This document shows positions 11,107-21,380 of a stretch of 42,055 bases of DNA, piece after piece. The notes under the pieces are model-generated. The model saw only the letters and a program-made list of their open reading frames with translations. It was not told the origin of the DNA and ran no database searches. Origin of the DNA: Lactifluus volemus (lineage: Eukaryota; Basidiomycota; Agaricomycetes; Russulales; Russulaceae); NCBI GenBank assembly GCA_022376515.1, contig WTXI01000306.1:1-42055 (forward strand), read 5' to 3'. The translations under genes and the position numbers were made by a program. Numbering within the stretch: position 1 is the first letter of the stretch; the number at the start of each line of letters is the position of its first letter.

Positions 11107-11593
11107 TTTCTCTGCTTTGTGTAACTAAGGACTTTTGACGTTGGTTCTGCTTTATGGTACTCGCCTTGCAATTTAATCGTGGTCTCGCTCCATCCACGCA
11201 TTCACTGCAATTTACTCGTCATGTTAGCATTGCACTTCACTCTGGACATTCTTTGAGCAGCACAACTACCCCCTCCGCAGCTACGCACACACTTTGCATA
11301 TTCCGACGTTTTGTTCCATCCCTTTTGTTTTGCTCGTCTAGTTTTTGTGGGTCCACACGTCGTATGGACTCTTGAACCAATTCACGGTATGCCAGCGAGT
11401 AACTAGCTTCGCAGAATCATCGAAATCAATAAATTCTGCATATTTCATGAAATCGCCTGAGATCCCAAGGGCTTGGCGCGCGTGTCTTTACCACGTACCT
11501 TGTTAGCGTTTGGTCGGTCAGTGTTATAATGTTGAATGAAACTTGTAATGCAGACAAACCGACCAGCTGTGCCTACATTCTCTGCTACCCCCC
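11107..11593. other. Intergenic region with AATAAA signal
   Basis: 3' flank of the coiled-coil gene and 5' flank of the MLKL-like gene, both on the plus strand. AATAAA at 11428-11433 fits a poly(A) signal about 320 bp after the stop. Nothing else is recognisable. Confidence 0.45.
11428..11433 (+). terminator. Poly(A) signal AATAAA of the coiled-coil gene
   Basis: Canonical AATAAA 322 bp after the stop codon and before the next plus-strand start. Placement only; no cleavage data. Confidence 0.4.
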
Positions 11594-13017
11594 ATGGGTA
11601 GCATCGCGCTGGGTGCCGCCTTTGCTGCTGTGCAACTGGTACACCAGGCCTACTCAAAGGTCAAGACGAGCAAGGCACGTTGCGCGCGATTGGTCGAGCG
11701 GTGTCAATTCATCGTCGAAAGGTTGGAGCGCATCTCGATGACAAAAAGAGGGGGAGATGCGGTTATTATTAGGGAGCGTATCCGTGAGCTCGAACGGTGG
11801 GTTGTGCTTGCTCCTTGCTCCGGCCGATGGAGGTTGATTGTAATAATGTCAGGGCTTTTGGGTATACCGCACAAACCATACTACAAGTGGGCCAACAGAG
11901 TATTATCGCATCCCTGCTGCGATCAGAGAGCAACGCGCTGCAGATCGAAGCATGTAACGAGGCTCTGACCGATCTGATTTCTCTCTTCAACGTACGTCTC
12001 GACGCTTTTCATATCATTTCTGATGAATATGTGAATGACTATGCTGCAGCTAGAAGAGACGGTCGATGTACACCGATGGCAAATGGACTTGGATGTTGCT
12101 CATATGCGCGATCACGAGGAACTGTTGAGCATGGGCCGACGTATCGAGAAGGGCAACGCGGGTATCCATCGCGAGCTCGAACAGCAAGGCGCGACGATTG
12201 CTGAGGTCCTCCACGTACTCCACGTAAATGCGTCCCCCCCCCCCCCCCCGCGTCCCCGTTCCCTCGTGTGTCCTGGCTGACATTAGACGTGATTATGCTG
12301 CACGTTTAGGACATCAACGCTAGCCTTCACCGCGCTTACGTCTTACCAGAGAGGATTAACTCCAACGAGGCATTCCAACGTCCCTGGCCCACTCCCTCTC
12401 TTCCTGACGCCGCCCAAACAACAACGACAACAGACGGCGAGTCCAATCATCGACGTTTCTCTTTCACCAAGAGATGCGCAAAAATGGTACCGCTCGCCGC
12501 CAACATGTTTTTGAAACTCTCTTCTCCATCTGGTATCCGGCGTTCAGTGTCCATCCGGTCCGAGTTGCGTCTCCTCCCGAGGTCATCCAATTCAAACGTC
12601 GTCGTCGCAGAGTCGTCGGGCCACGGTGATGTCCCTTCGGCTGGGAATGTTGCTTCAGAATCGCCGCCACCTCCGGCCTATCATTATCACCTGCGTGTCA
12701 TAAACCCTACACCAGAAGCTACTGCTACTGCTGCTGCTATACCCGCTAGTACCGCCGCCGCCAATGTCTCGTCTTTTTCTCGGCTCACAGTTACATCCAT
12801 TGAAGCGGTGCGGGCGCCAGATTCTCCAGTCCCTGAATTTCCCTCTCCAAAGCCGTCGTCGATCGAATCTGTGTTTGGATCCACGCAGAGCCTTGCATCC
12901 GTCTCTGGTGGGACTACTGTGACGCCTCGCCGGCGCTCTATCCGTCCGAGTACACCAATGGTGAGACGGAGAGTTCGTCGCAAGGCGAACGTTCAAACTG
13001 TTTCTCGGGGCCCTTGA
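11594..13017 (+). CDS. MLKL-NTD/HeLo-like helical-bundle protein with disordered tail
   Basis: Exons 11594-11796, 11853-11991, 12050-12223 and 12310-13017; 407 aa, all GT-AG and phase-consistent. Residues 1 to about 190 form an amphipathic multi-helix bundle with features of the MLKL N-terminal/HeLo-like family frequent in basidiomycetes: an Ala-rich hydrophobic first helix (ALGAAFAAVQLVHQAYSKV), a Lys-Cys-Arg segment (KTSKARCARLVERC), then CNEALTDLISLFN and the WQMDLDVAHMRDHEELL helix. In characterised members this bundle targets and perturbs membranes during regulated cell death. Here it is followed by about 210 disordered Ser/Pro/Thr-rich residues and a basic end (VRRRVRRKAN), with no kinase, NLR or other partner domain. 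Intron 3 contains a run of 16 C (12234-12249). Family assignment is by pattern only and has moderate certainty; a role in cell death is inference. AATAAA at 13122-13127 follows. Confidence 0.75.
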
Positions 13018-14226
13018 TGACAATTATACTTTCGGGTTTCAGACGGGGACTAGGGGCAGGGGCACACGCTGACAATCCGACAGTTTAACTGTTTAGCCGA
13101 CTGCTTACCGAAATCAGTTTCAATAAACTATATACTGTATCGCCTATCTCGCACTCTATAGAACAACCTTTGGTCCCCCCGCCCATAACCATAATCGAAA
13201 TAGTCTGTCAGTGGTTTGGCAGCGGAAGTGTACTGTCATGTCATGTCAGTCGTGTCATCAGCGCTCTCCCTTCCCGTAAAAGGCTACCACCCTGCCCCCT
13301 TTCACCCGCGACAGATGTCGGGTCACATCGTCGCTCATTTACGTCGTTGAGCCCCGCTCGATCGATGATGCTGAATTTGGCTTAGCACCCATGTCACACT
13401 AAATTTAAAAAATGGCCGGGTCATTCGAACGCCACAACCGCAAGATGTTAATATCGCGTGATCCTGTGTCTTCCCCTCCAACTACACGTGAGCGTGAGCG
13501 TGTCCGACCGACCCCCCGAATTATCATGATAAATCTGGTCAAGGCTCTTGGCCCTCGGGCTTCTCGAACACGTTTGAACAGATGTCTACAGTACTGTACG
13601 TACCGAGTATTGATGGAATGACCATGTCAATTGAACGCATTTTTATCGCAGTCCTCGATTTCCGGATCGGATCATTGTGACCCAATTCGATCAACGATCC
13701 CCACAAAAACTTGTCTTTGATGCTCCTCGGCGGACTGGGTAGTCTTCCTTCTTCGTATGGGTGTTTGGCATCACTTCTACTTGTCTGTTTGGAGTCCGAG
13801 TCGAAGCGCTGTCAAGAATTGCGTCCTCAATCTCGGGTCCGAATCCGTATTCACGTTTGACATCGAATGACTGCCACTTAAAGAGACACGATTGGCTTTT
13901 TGTTCCCTTCATTGATGACGAGTCGTTCAACGTGGGAAGATGAAGAAGTTACCGGGCATGATCCCCCGTGTTCTGCATCCTTGTGATTCGGGCACGGATC
14001 TCGAGATGGCATCTGCTCAAGCGGTGATTGTCGGAGCTATTTGCTCCATTTGCAGGCCACCTATATAAGGGTCGAGAAATGGTTTGTGTATTCAACGTTG
14101 CAGCGGTGCAGTAGATAGCATGACAAGTAAATAGTATGGTGGGAGGTATCGCAAGGAGGTGTCGCAAGGTAAACGGGATATGTAAAGCAAAAGGGTTCGT
14201 GAACTAACTAGGGGGAGACTTGACTC
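13018..14226. other. 1.2-kb intergenic region between the MLKL-like gene and CENP-A (convergent)
   Basis: Contains the MLKL-like gene's 3' end with AATAAA at 13122-13127 and a TATATAAG motif at 14062-14069 that precedes no gene I can model. A minus-strand frame at 13691-13930 (79 codons) has no known domain and no exon partners. I see no tRNA, transposon or repeat. Confidence 0.45.
13122..13127 (+). terminator. Poly(A) signal AATAAA of the MLKL-like gene
   Basis: Canonical AATAAA 105 bp downstream of the stop codon, followed by a T/A-rich stretch. Confidence 0.5.
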
Positions 14227-15019
14227 TCATGCGCCGCGATATTGGCCCCGAATGCGCCGCGCTAGGTGTATATCACGTGTCATAATGGTTACTCGTTTCG
14301 CGTGAATAGCGCAGAGGTTTCTGAACCAACACAGCATGATCAGTATCAGGATGCGACGGGCGATGTGAAAAAACGTACGCGTCCTCAAACAAATGAACTA
14401 GAAACGCTTCACTAGCTTCTTGTAAGGCAAGAATCGCAGAACTTTGCCAACGGAGCCCAGCTGCGTCATAGTCGCCCATGTCAGTGACCATGTCCAGCGC
14501 GATCTCGCGCACCTGTCCAAAAGTCAGCAGACGAGAGAAAAAAAGGTGCCATATTTGCGTACGACGCGTGCAAATGGGAGCTTGCGCAAGAGCAGATCCG
14601 TGCTCTTCTGATACCTGCGAATCTCGCGCAACGCGACGGTACCTGGTCTATACCGACGCTTTTTCGCAGGCCCACCGCGGTTCGCGTCCGAGTCTCTGGC
14701 TAAAAAAAAAAAAGAAAAAGAAAAATTACACGCCACACGCACGCGTCAATGAAAGAAGGTCTTGTTGGTTGACCGAGTACCACATACGTCGTCTCGACGG
14801 TCCTGCGCGAGGGCCATTGTCATCGCCATCACCATCGCCATCATCACCACCACCACCTCCAGCGCGTCGTCGTTTGGGCGCAGGTTCACGTCCGCCCGTA
14901 GATTTACGCGCCGTCTGCGTTTGGGCCACTTTGACGCGCTTCGGTGCGGGCGGTGTCGAGTCCTGAGCTTCGACAGCAGACTGTCGCCGTTTTTGCTTTC
15001 TTTGAACTGTCTGGGCCAT
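14227..15019 (-). CDS. CSE4: Centromeric histone H3 variant CENP-A
   Basis: CENP-A replaces H3 in centromeric nucleosomes and founds the kinetochore. Exons 14788-15019, 14563-14699, 14379-14512 and 14227-14320; 198 aa. The histone fold starts at about residue 94 ([19 protein letters not shown]) and ends ARRIRGQ. Features that separate it from canonical H3 are a long divergent N-tail, a loop 1 about eight residues longer (after REIALDM, through [15 protein letters not shown]), LRWQS as in yeast Cse4, and an RGQ ending instead of RGER. Unusually, the tail keeps an H3-like QTARKSTGG (residues 35-43) and a Gly/Asp low-complexity tract. It is divergent from the DEDDh nuclease gene, with 222 bp between the ATGs. 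Intron 1 has a very long pyrimidine tract (T12 on the coding strand). Confidence 0.95.
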
Positions 15020-15241
15020 GCGAAATTACGAAACCAACAAAAAAGAAGAAAAAATACAACAAAGGGAAATTGGGAGATGCGAAGGGAAGAGACAGGAGCG
15101 TGAGAATGTTCATTCCAACATGATCGCGATTTAGAGACGCGTTTCCTTCCATGGATGGATGATTACGTGATACTATCTTCTTTGGCTTGTTGTTGATGTA
15201 TCCACAGCCGCAGCAGTTGAACCTCTCACCTAACTATCACA

Positions 15242-16887
15242 ATGCCAGACATTGGTCGCACCAAGATAATTCACGGGTATTATAGGTACACCGATATTTG
15301 GTTCGAATGGTAAAAACATCGACCCTTTACGAGTCAAGTTACGGAACTGACTGGTCATGGATGGCAGGAATAAGGTCTTACCGAACATGGAGGATGGCTA
15401 CGCTGTCAAAGCTATCCTAGCCCACGACACTCTCGTTCACCCAGATCACCCCCTGCGCCTGCCAGGTAGGAATGGAATCGAGCTCAGCATCGGTGAGCCC
15501 TGTGCCACACGGCTGTTGTTTGTTTGTCACCCACTTTACCTTTCAAGGTATTCTGGACAATGGCGAGGCGCGTCTTCTCTTCTCCTCTGCGCAGGTCGAA
15601 TATATCCGTTATTGGTTGCACGCAATGGGCCTCACGAAAGAACTTATCCCTCTCCCATATTCTGACTGCCTTCTCACGTCGGCGCGACTGCAAAATATCT
15701 CACCCGTTGTCTATAAGACAGGTGGCGAGTTGCATCTCGCTATAAAAGTAATTGAATTGATCTAATCATCTGGCTCACCGGCCCGGCTAACCCACTGAAA
15801 TCACTTTCAGGCGATTGACAAGAACAATCGCAAGCTCAAAGGTGCAGACTCGAATCTGAATTCCCGACGCTTGATGTTTGAGCGCGTGAGATCATTGTGG
15901 TGCGAACAACGCGGAGTGTGGTGCGCAGTCGACTTTGAGGCATGGGACATGGAACATACCGTGATCACCGAGTTTGGCTGGAGCGCAGTCCACTGGGTTG
16001 ACGGGAAGCCCGTCGAAAATATGGGTCACCTAATCGTTGCCGAGCACCGCGGTTTCACGAACCATTATGTACCAGAAAACCGAAGGGTTAGCTTAAGCCA
16101 CTTTATCATTTACCCGAGATTGTTGATGCCGCTTCCAGTTTTATCATTACGGCCAATCTGAGGACGTGACGATAAAGCAGCTGAAGGAGCGCATCCACTC
16201 CATGATAGAGGCAATGAAGAAACTAGGCCCTCTGTTCCTTGTCTTTCACGACAATAACCAAGACCTCAAATATCTCCGTTCCCCTGCAATACAGGCTCCT
16301 CTGGACAGCCTCTCGTTCTTCCTCCCCGAATCGTGCACGGAGGCCGAAACGTCTGACAGCCCTAAGATATATGTGATCGACACGGCCGAGCTCTTCGCCG
16401 CATTGGAAGGTGACTCGGGTGGGCAGAAACGTTCGCTTGAGCGCGTGTGCCGCCTGTTGCAGATCAAATCCGAGTTCACGCAGCATTTGCACAACGCGGG
16501 CAATGACGCTCGGGTAAATTTGCTTTCCATCTCCCCATTGCCTAGCGCGCTGAAAAACTATGACAGTGCACACACTTGGCCCTCAAGGAAATGGCCGGCG
16601 GGGATCCACTGGATATGCAGCGGGTCACACGTTGGCCACAGCACACGAGCAACAATAGCGGTCTGCGTGTCAGTTTTTCCAAAGAAGACGAGGATAGCGA
16701 TGCACTTCCGTCTGATGACGATGATATAATCACTGCCGGGCCGTATGATCCCAAGACCGGAAGGCTTCGCGAGGGTTGGGCCGAGAGCATGGCTAGACTG
16801 CAGCGGAGGCTTGATGGAGTGAACACGGAACAAGATGATGCAGATAAGAGCCCAGCAACTGAGAAATCGGCAACGGGCGAGGCATGA
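15242..16887 (+). CDS. Gfd2/YDR514C-like DEDDh exonuclease-fold protein
   Basis: Exons 15242-15309, 15368-15465, 15548-15747, 15811-16086, 16139-16513 and 16567-16887; 445 aa. The N-terminus (HGYYRYTDIWFEW) is spliced to a helical region. The RNase H-like domain covers about residues 150-345 and resembles the Gfd2/YDR514C C-terminal family. DEDDh residues are visible: D and E in AVDFEAW (about 162-164), D in VFHDNNQDLKYL (about 256), and the H-x4-D of HNAGNDAR (332-337). It may therefore be an active 3'-5' nuclease, although no substrate is established for the family. The C-terminal 100 residues are acidic and disordered. The start is chosen because the alternative ATG at 15357 would truncate the conserved N-terminus. 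A MITE lies 79 bp beyond the stop. Confidence 0.88.
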
Positions 16888-16966
16888 AGTGCAAACACCT
16901 GTAAGGTTGGGACCCTACCGTTGTATCTTCTCATACGGGCTGTATTTTGTCGTAGGTTGTAAGCAT

Positions 16967-17552
16967 ACTGTGGTGTGTCATACACTCGGCGGTGGCTGTG
17001 TTGTCTGGTACACTCGGCAATCAAAAACTGATAAGGCTCTGTACTCTAAACCACAGCTAGCAATGGATGATCCTTGGAACTACAATATTATCTTATTCAT
17101 AAAAGTTTATTACAACCTGAAAAATAGCAAGATATGAAATGACAGTGGTGGTAGAATGTCATCAGTAAGGAGCATCCCAAATATGGTTCCATCACGCAGA
17201 TCTGTCACCTGCCGTTTCAATGCCGGGTCGGAAGTTGAATACACTGACAGTTATGAAATTGGACGGCGGTGTTCTGGATGGCGCATTGCCACACACCTCC
17301 CACTGACTCGGAACTCAAACCCAATTCCCTCCTTAATTGATAAATCACATCCTTTCAACATTATAACTCTATTACCCATAGTTCTAATCACACGTTTTGT
17401 AATCTCATTACTACCTGCTCAGTGGCAATCACCCTGCGTGCTCACTCGGGCCTCCGCACAGTTCAGCGGAGATCGAAACATCTGCTATGGTGAGCTGTGA
17501 CAAAGCGTGACCGCCGAGTGAGTGTACCGCCGAGTGTATGATACACCACAGT
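16967..17552. mobile_element. Non-autonomous Tc1/mariner-type MITE with TA target duplication
   Basis: Terminal inverted repeats begin CTGTGGTGTGTCATACACTC on the left and the reverse complement of CTGTGGTGTATCATACACTC on the right. With the flanking TA dinucleotides, 28 of 29 bases match (16965-16993 against 17526-17554). Each end also carries a second, subterminal ACTCGGC copy. The element is 586 bp, has TA on both sides as for Tc1/mariner/pogo elements, and encodes no transposase. It lies downstream of the DEDDh nuclease stop and may supply part of that gene's 3' UTR. Confidence 0.85.
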
Positions 17553-17554
17553 AT

Positions 17555-17883
17555 AGAATAGTTATCGGTCCAGACAGGCGTTGTGACCATCCCTCCAGTA
17601 GAAGAAAAAAGGGTTTAGATAGACCGATCCTCTACAACGTTGAGGGCTCCAACGACCCTTGCACACAAATAAAACTATAGGAACTGTAGGAGATGAATTG
17701 AATAGTGATAGAATGCTCACAGATGCAAAAAAAAAAACCATCGAGAATTTTGACTAAAATTGAGAAATTCACAACTGTTCCGAGGACCAATCTATGACTG
17801 TATGTATTCAAGTCTATGCGCCACACCCAATGTTATCATCTGTATACTGTACCAGAGATGTGCCTTCCACTTGATTTGAACAT
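17555..17883. other. Intergenic region between MITE and LAG1
   Basis: 3' flank of the LAG1 gene (minus strand). AT-rich with an A10 run near 17727-17736. No gene, RNA or repeat recognised. Confidence 0.4.
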
Positions 17884-19354
17884 TCAAGACTGCTTCTTTT
17901 TTTGAACAGGACTTTCGTCATCAGAGTCCTCATCGTCAGAGCGCTCATCCTTGATTCCATCGGCCGTGACAGCCCTATCCCCCATCCCCTCGATATCAGT
18001 ATCCGAGGTGAGACACAGGAAATAAAGGAGAGAGCGTACCGCCAGAAAATGCGCCAAATGAGGAAATACCAGAAAAGGTTGAGACACTGAAGGAGTAGAA
18101 TGGGTACGAATATTTGCCATTTCATCCACCCAGCCATCCAGACACCCTTGCTGGGCGAAAAACTACGCGCGGATTGCCTATATCGACACGCTGGGTAAAC
18201 TCAAAAGTCTAGAGACGTGAAATAGGGATGCGCACGGGATCAGGTCAAAGTCCTTGTACACAGACCATAACATGACGAGGTTCAGATAGTGGCGGAAATA
18301 TCTAAAGGGGCATAAGTTGTAGCAATAGCATACAGAAACCAGGACACCCACGTCCAGGTACCAATAAAGGTGACAAACACGATGGCTTCCGTCCGCTGCC
18401 AATGAAGATAGTTGAAAATCTTCGTGGCGGCAAGGAGAACATCTGGAATATCCATGGACGCGTACACAGCATTTCCGATGAGTGTTAGATTGATACCGTA
18501 GCTCCAACTGGGATCAGCGGTGTCAATAGAAAAGAATAGAGGCAAAAAAAAAAAAAAAGGGGGGGGGGGGGCAAGGACACACCCTATGAGCCAGAGGGTG
18601 ACGATATGGTGTGCGACGAGCTCCTTGAAGTCCTTGCGCGGCTTCTCAAGACGAAATACGAGTACGATGAGCTGCTGGCACCAGTAAGATGCCTGCATGA
18701 GATAGTAGCGTTTCAGTTCAGGTGTCATCTGCCAGTGCGGGTAACCTAGAATGGGCGGGCAGTCAGAAGCGTGCCTCGGCACCATAAACTAGATACGTAC
18801 CAATCCAGAAGTTCTGAGTGTTAAACCACCAGGTTGGGAGTTGGGACATAATCCGCACGCCCCATGCACCAAAAAATGAAAAGTAAAGGATAGCATAACC
18901 CTGTTCACCAAAGCGAGCGATTTTTCCCTTGTTATAGATACCAAAGTAGCGCGCGATGGGGAAGCAGATTTTGAAGAGGATGGTCTGACGAACAAAGGAG
19001 AAAAGGACGATCCCATAGGCAATAAAGACAAGGTCAAGCCAGCCTTTACGATACCTCGGGTCAGTAATGTCGTCTGTTGGTGAGGGAGTTGGATGAGAGA
19101 TGAAAAGAAGGGGAGCAAAGGGGCTGGAAGGGGGGTTGGCGAAAAGGAGAGGGGTGAAGATTAACCAATTTACGTGTAGCAATATTGGGAACAGAAGGAT
19201 GCGTAAAGAAGAACCTTGATTGCCTGTAAGCGAAGAGTGAGAAAAAAAGAGGTGATGGAGACGTACTTGGAACGACGACCCATCGACCTGATTTTATATC
19301 TTTCCAAAAGCCATGTGAAGTTGGCGGGGCAACGTTGGCTAATTTTTGGGGCAT
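17884..19354 (-). CDS. LAG1: Ceramide synthase (sphingosine N-acyltransferase), TLC/LAG1 domain
   Basis: Catalyses acyl-CoA-dependent N-acylation of sphingoid bases in the ER. Exons 19267-19354, 18801-19223, 18583-18745, 18352-18507, 18236-18301, 18040-18177 and 17884-17974; 374 aa, all phases closing. A multi-span membrane protein. The Lag1 motif is clear: RKDFKELVAHHIVTLWLIG with the His-His pair at about 216-217, then NAVYASMDIPDVLLA, WTYFRHYLNL and QGVW-like KGVWMAGWMKWQIF. An acidic cytosolic tail ends KKQS, a C-terminal KKXX di-lysine ER-retrieval signal. Intron 3 contains adjacent A15 and G13 runs (18544-18571). A TATA box lies at 19391-19398. It is divergent from REX3 with 82 bp between the ATGs. 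Confidence 0.95.
18544..18571 (+). repeat. Adjacent A15-G13 homopolymers inside a LAG1 intron
   Basis: Fifteen A then thirteen G on the plus strand (C13-T15 on the coding strand), all within intron 3 of LAG1. Length is likely polymorphic or error-prone. Confidence 0.9.
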
Positions 19355-19436
19355 TCTCTTGGAAATAGAGTCAGTTTTGGGGTAAGATTATATTTATATT
19401 ACTCGACTATATGCCCGGGCCGATTTAACCGAAACC
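19355..19436. promoter_or_regulatory. 82-bp bidirectional promoter LAG1/REX3
   Basis: The whole space between the divergent start codons of LAG1 (19354) and REX3 (19437). It includes TATAAATA on the minus strand (19391-19398), 37 bp from the LAG1 ATG. The 5' UTRs of both genes must be very short or must overlap the other transcript. Confidence 0.6.
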
Positions 19437-21380
19437 ATGTTTAAGTGTCTCATCGGTCGATTTGGTGAGATTAGCTGTCCGTTGGGGACAGTTGCAACCG
19501 TTCGATTTGTTTATTCTCTCATCGTCCAAATGCTTCATTCAATTCCACCACTCTCGACCCTATCATCGTACCTGCAAAGCGTCCTTCACAGCCTGACCCA
19601 CCTACAGAGAGACCAACTAAACTTCAAAGGGCTGGTTCTGCCACCAAATCAATCGCTATACCCACTCCATCATCCTCTTCCCCAGTGAGTTAAATACCCT
19701 CAACTCATTTTCTCTACCACTTATTTCACCGTCGCCGTAGACTGGTGTGCCGCGCCTTACGATCAATGCCGGTCAGTCAAAGATTCCCGTTTCGACTCGC
19801 CAGGTAAGTCACCCCCCTCGTGCCCGTAGTCGAAACGTGTTTTTCGCCTCCCTTCGCTTGTGCCCTCAGCCCTCTCTTTTGTTGTCGTCGCTACGCTCCA
19901 TACTCACACACACTTCTTTCCGCCGTCTACTCACTCACATTAAGACCATGTTGAAATCGTTATATGATCATTTCCTCGTTCTCTATGAATCTATTCTCCC
20001 TCAAAATCCTTCGTTGGCGTCAGAACATTCGCTCCGTCAAGAGCAAGAGATTTATGAGCGCACGACAAAGTCAACGTATCGAAATGTGATCTTTTCCGTC
20101 TTGTCTTGGCCATAGCAGGCTGTCTCACATTCTCAGACCGTCATCACTTCCATTTCCTCTCTCAAGAAACGCCCTAGACCGACATCCCTCAATCATCCCT
20201 CTGTCGGCACTGCTGGCGATCTTGTAGCTCGACGCGAAGAGGCTGATGCTCTCTCCAGTCTTTGTCTGACACAATCCCAACTCGAGCCCTTGCTCCTCAC
20301 CCCCGAAGAACTACAGAACTGCGGTTACATTGTCGACATTCCAGAAGAATGGGGTCCCGGCGGAGACTCTCCCAGCGGAGCTGGCCAACTTTTCAACTGC
20401 GACCGCTGCAAGACGCCTTACGTCGTACGCCCACTCGATCACGATGCCAATGTTGCTAGGGCTTGCACTTATCACTGGGGCAAAGCTTTATACCGGACTA
20501 TAGGCGGCAAGTTTTTCTTTGGCTATCTTGCCTACTCTTGGCCAACATCACATTTACTACAGGGGAACGCACACGGACCTATACATGTTGTTCAATCCCA
20601 GCCGACGATCGAGCAGAAGGTTGCACCCGCGGTCCACACGTATTTTATGAGACTGAGCCTTCTCTGCTTCACTCCCGTCACCCGTTCTCTGAGTGTCCAT
20701 CCATGACGCCCTCGGCACTCGACGTCGCCGCACTGGACTGCGAGATGATTTATACCACGGGGGGATTCCGCATCGCCCGTGTCTCTGTCGTTGACGTGCG
20801 TGGGAAAGAAGTGTTTGATGAAATTATCAAGATGGACGATGGCGTCGAAGCGGTGTGCGTTATCTTCTCAATACATATATATGTCGCTGTAACACACGAT
20901 GATCTAACCAGGGATTTGAACACACGCTTCTCCGGTATTCATCCTGAAGAATACGCAACCCGCGCACAGCTACCTCTAGACGCCGTTCAACGTGCGTTAG
21001 GTCGACTCATCGGTGCGGACACCATCTTAATCGGGCACTCACTCGACAATGATCTACGCGCACTGCGCCTCGTGCACCACCGCGTGGTTGACACCGCCGT
21101 ACTCTTCCCTCATCCCCGCAGCCTTCCATACCGCAGGGCATTGCGTGACTTGTGAGCTGCGCCTTTTTCAAAAGGCTGCACGTGACTCACATCATGATAA
21201 CTTAGGACGAAAGAATATCTCAATAGGACAATCCAAGAAGGTGGGGGCTCGCGGGGCCACTCGTCGGTTGAGGACTCGGTCGCTGCCCTCGACCTCGTCA
21301 AATGGTTCGTCCTGAACAAAAAGGAAAGGTCAAAACCCAAAACTGTGACGGCGGTCCCGGACACAGCCGGTGTAATTTGA
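19437..21380 (+). CDS. REX3: RNA exonuclease 3 (DEDDh) with apparent frameshift in exon 1
   Basis: A 3'-5' RNA exonuclease acting in maturation of small stable RNAs, including RNase MRP RNA and U5. Exons 19437-19684, 19741-19803, 19945-20085, 20137-20506, 20563-20854, 20912-21151 and 21206-21380; about 509 aa if one base is restored. The N-terminus starts a CCCH-type finger: CPLG in the start frame, then SCNRSICLFSH in another frame. The two are separated only by a G4 run (19484-19487) that appears one base short. Later come CRCK-type cysteines (NCDRCKTPY), the family block YTCCSIPADDRAEGCTRGPH, and the nuclease domain with AALDCEM, GHSLDNDLRAL and HSSVEDSVAALDLV, so the DEDDh residues are intact. 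Intron 4 must use a GC donor (20507-20562). Confidence 0.9.

Noticed and set aside
13691..13930. 79-codon minus-strand frame in the gap before CENP-A
   Set aside because: No domain, and no exon chain in either direction; it could be a remnant but nothing supports a gene.
14062..14069. TATATAAG as a promoter
   Set aside because: No plus-strand gene begins nearby; the motif alone is not evidence.
17156..17500. 114-codon frame inside the MITE
   Set aside because: It contains no transposase motifs and is not plausible as a transposase; the element is non-autonomous.
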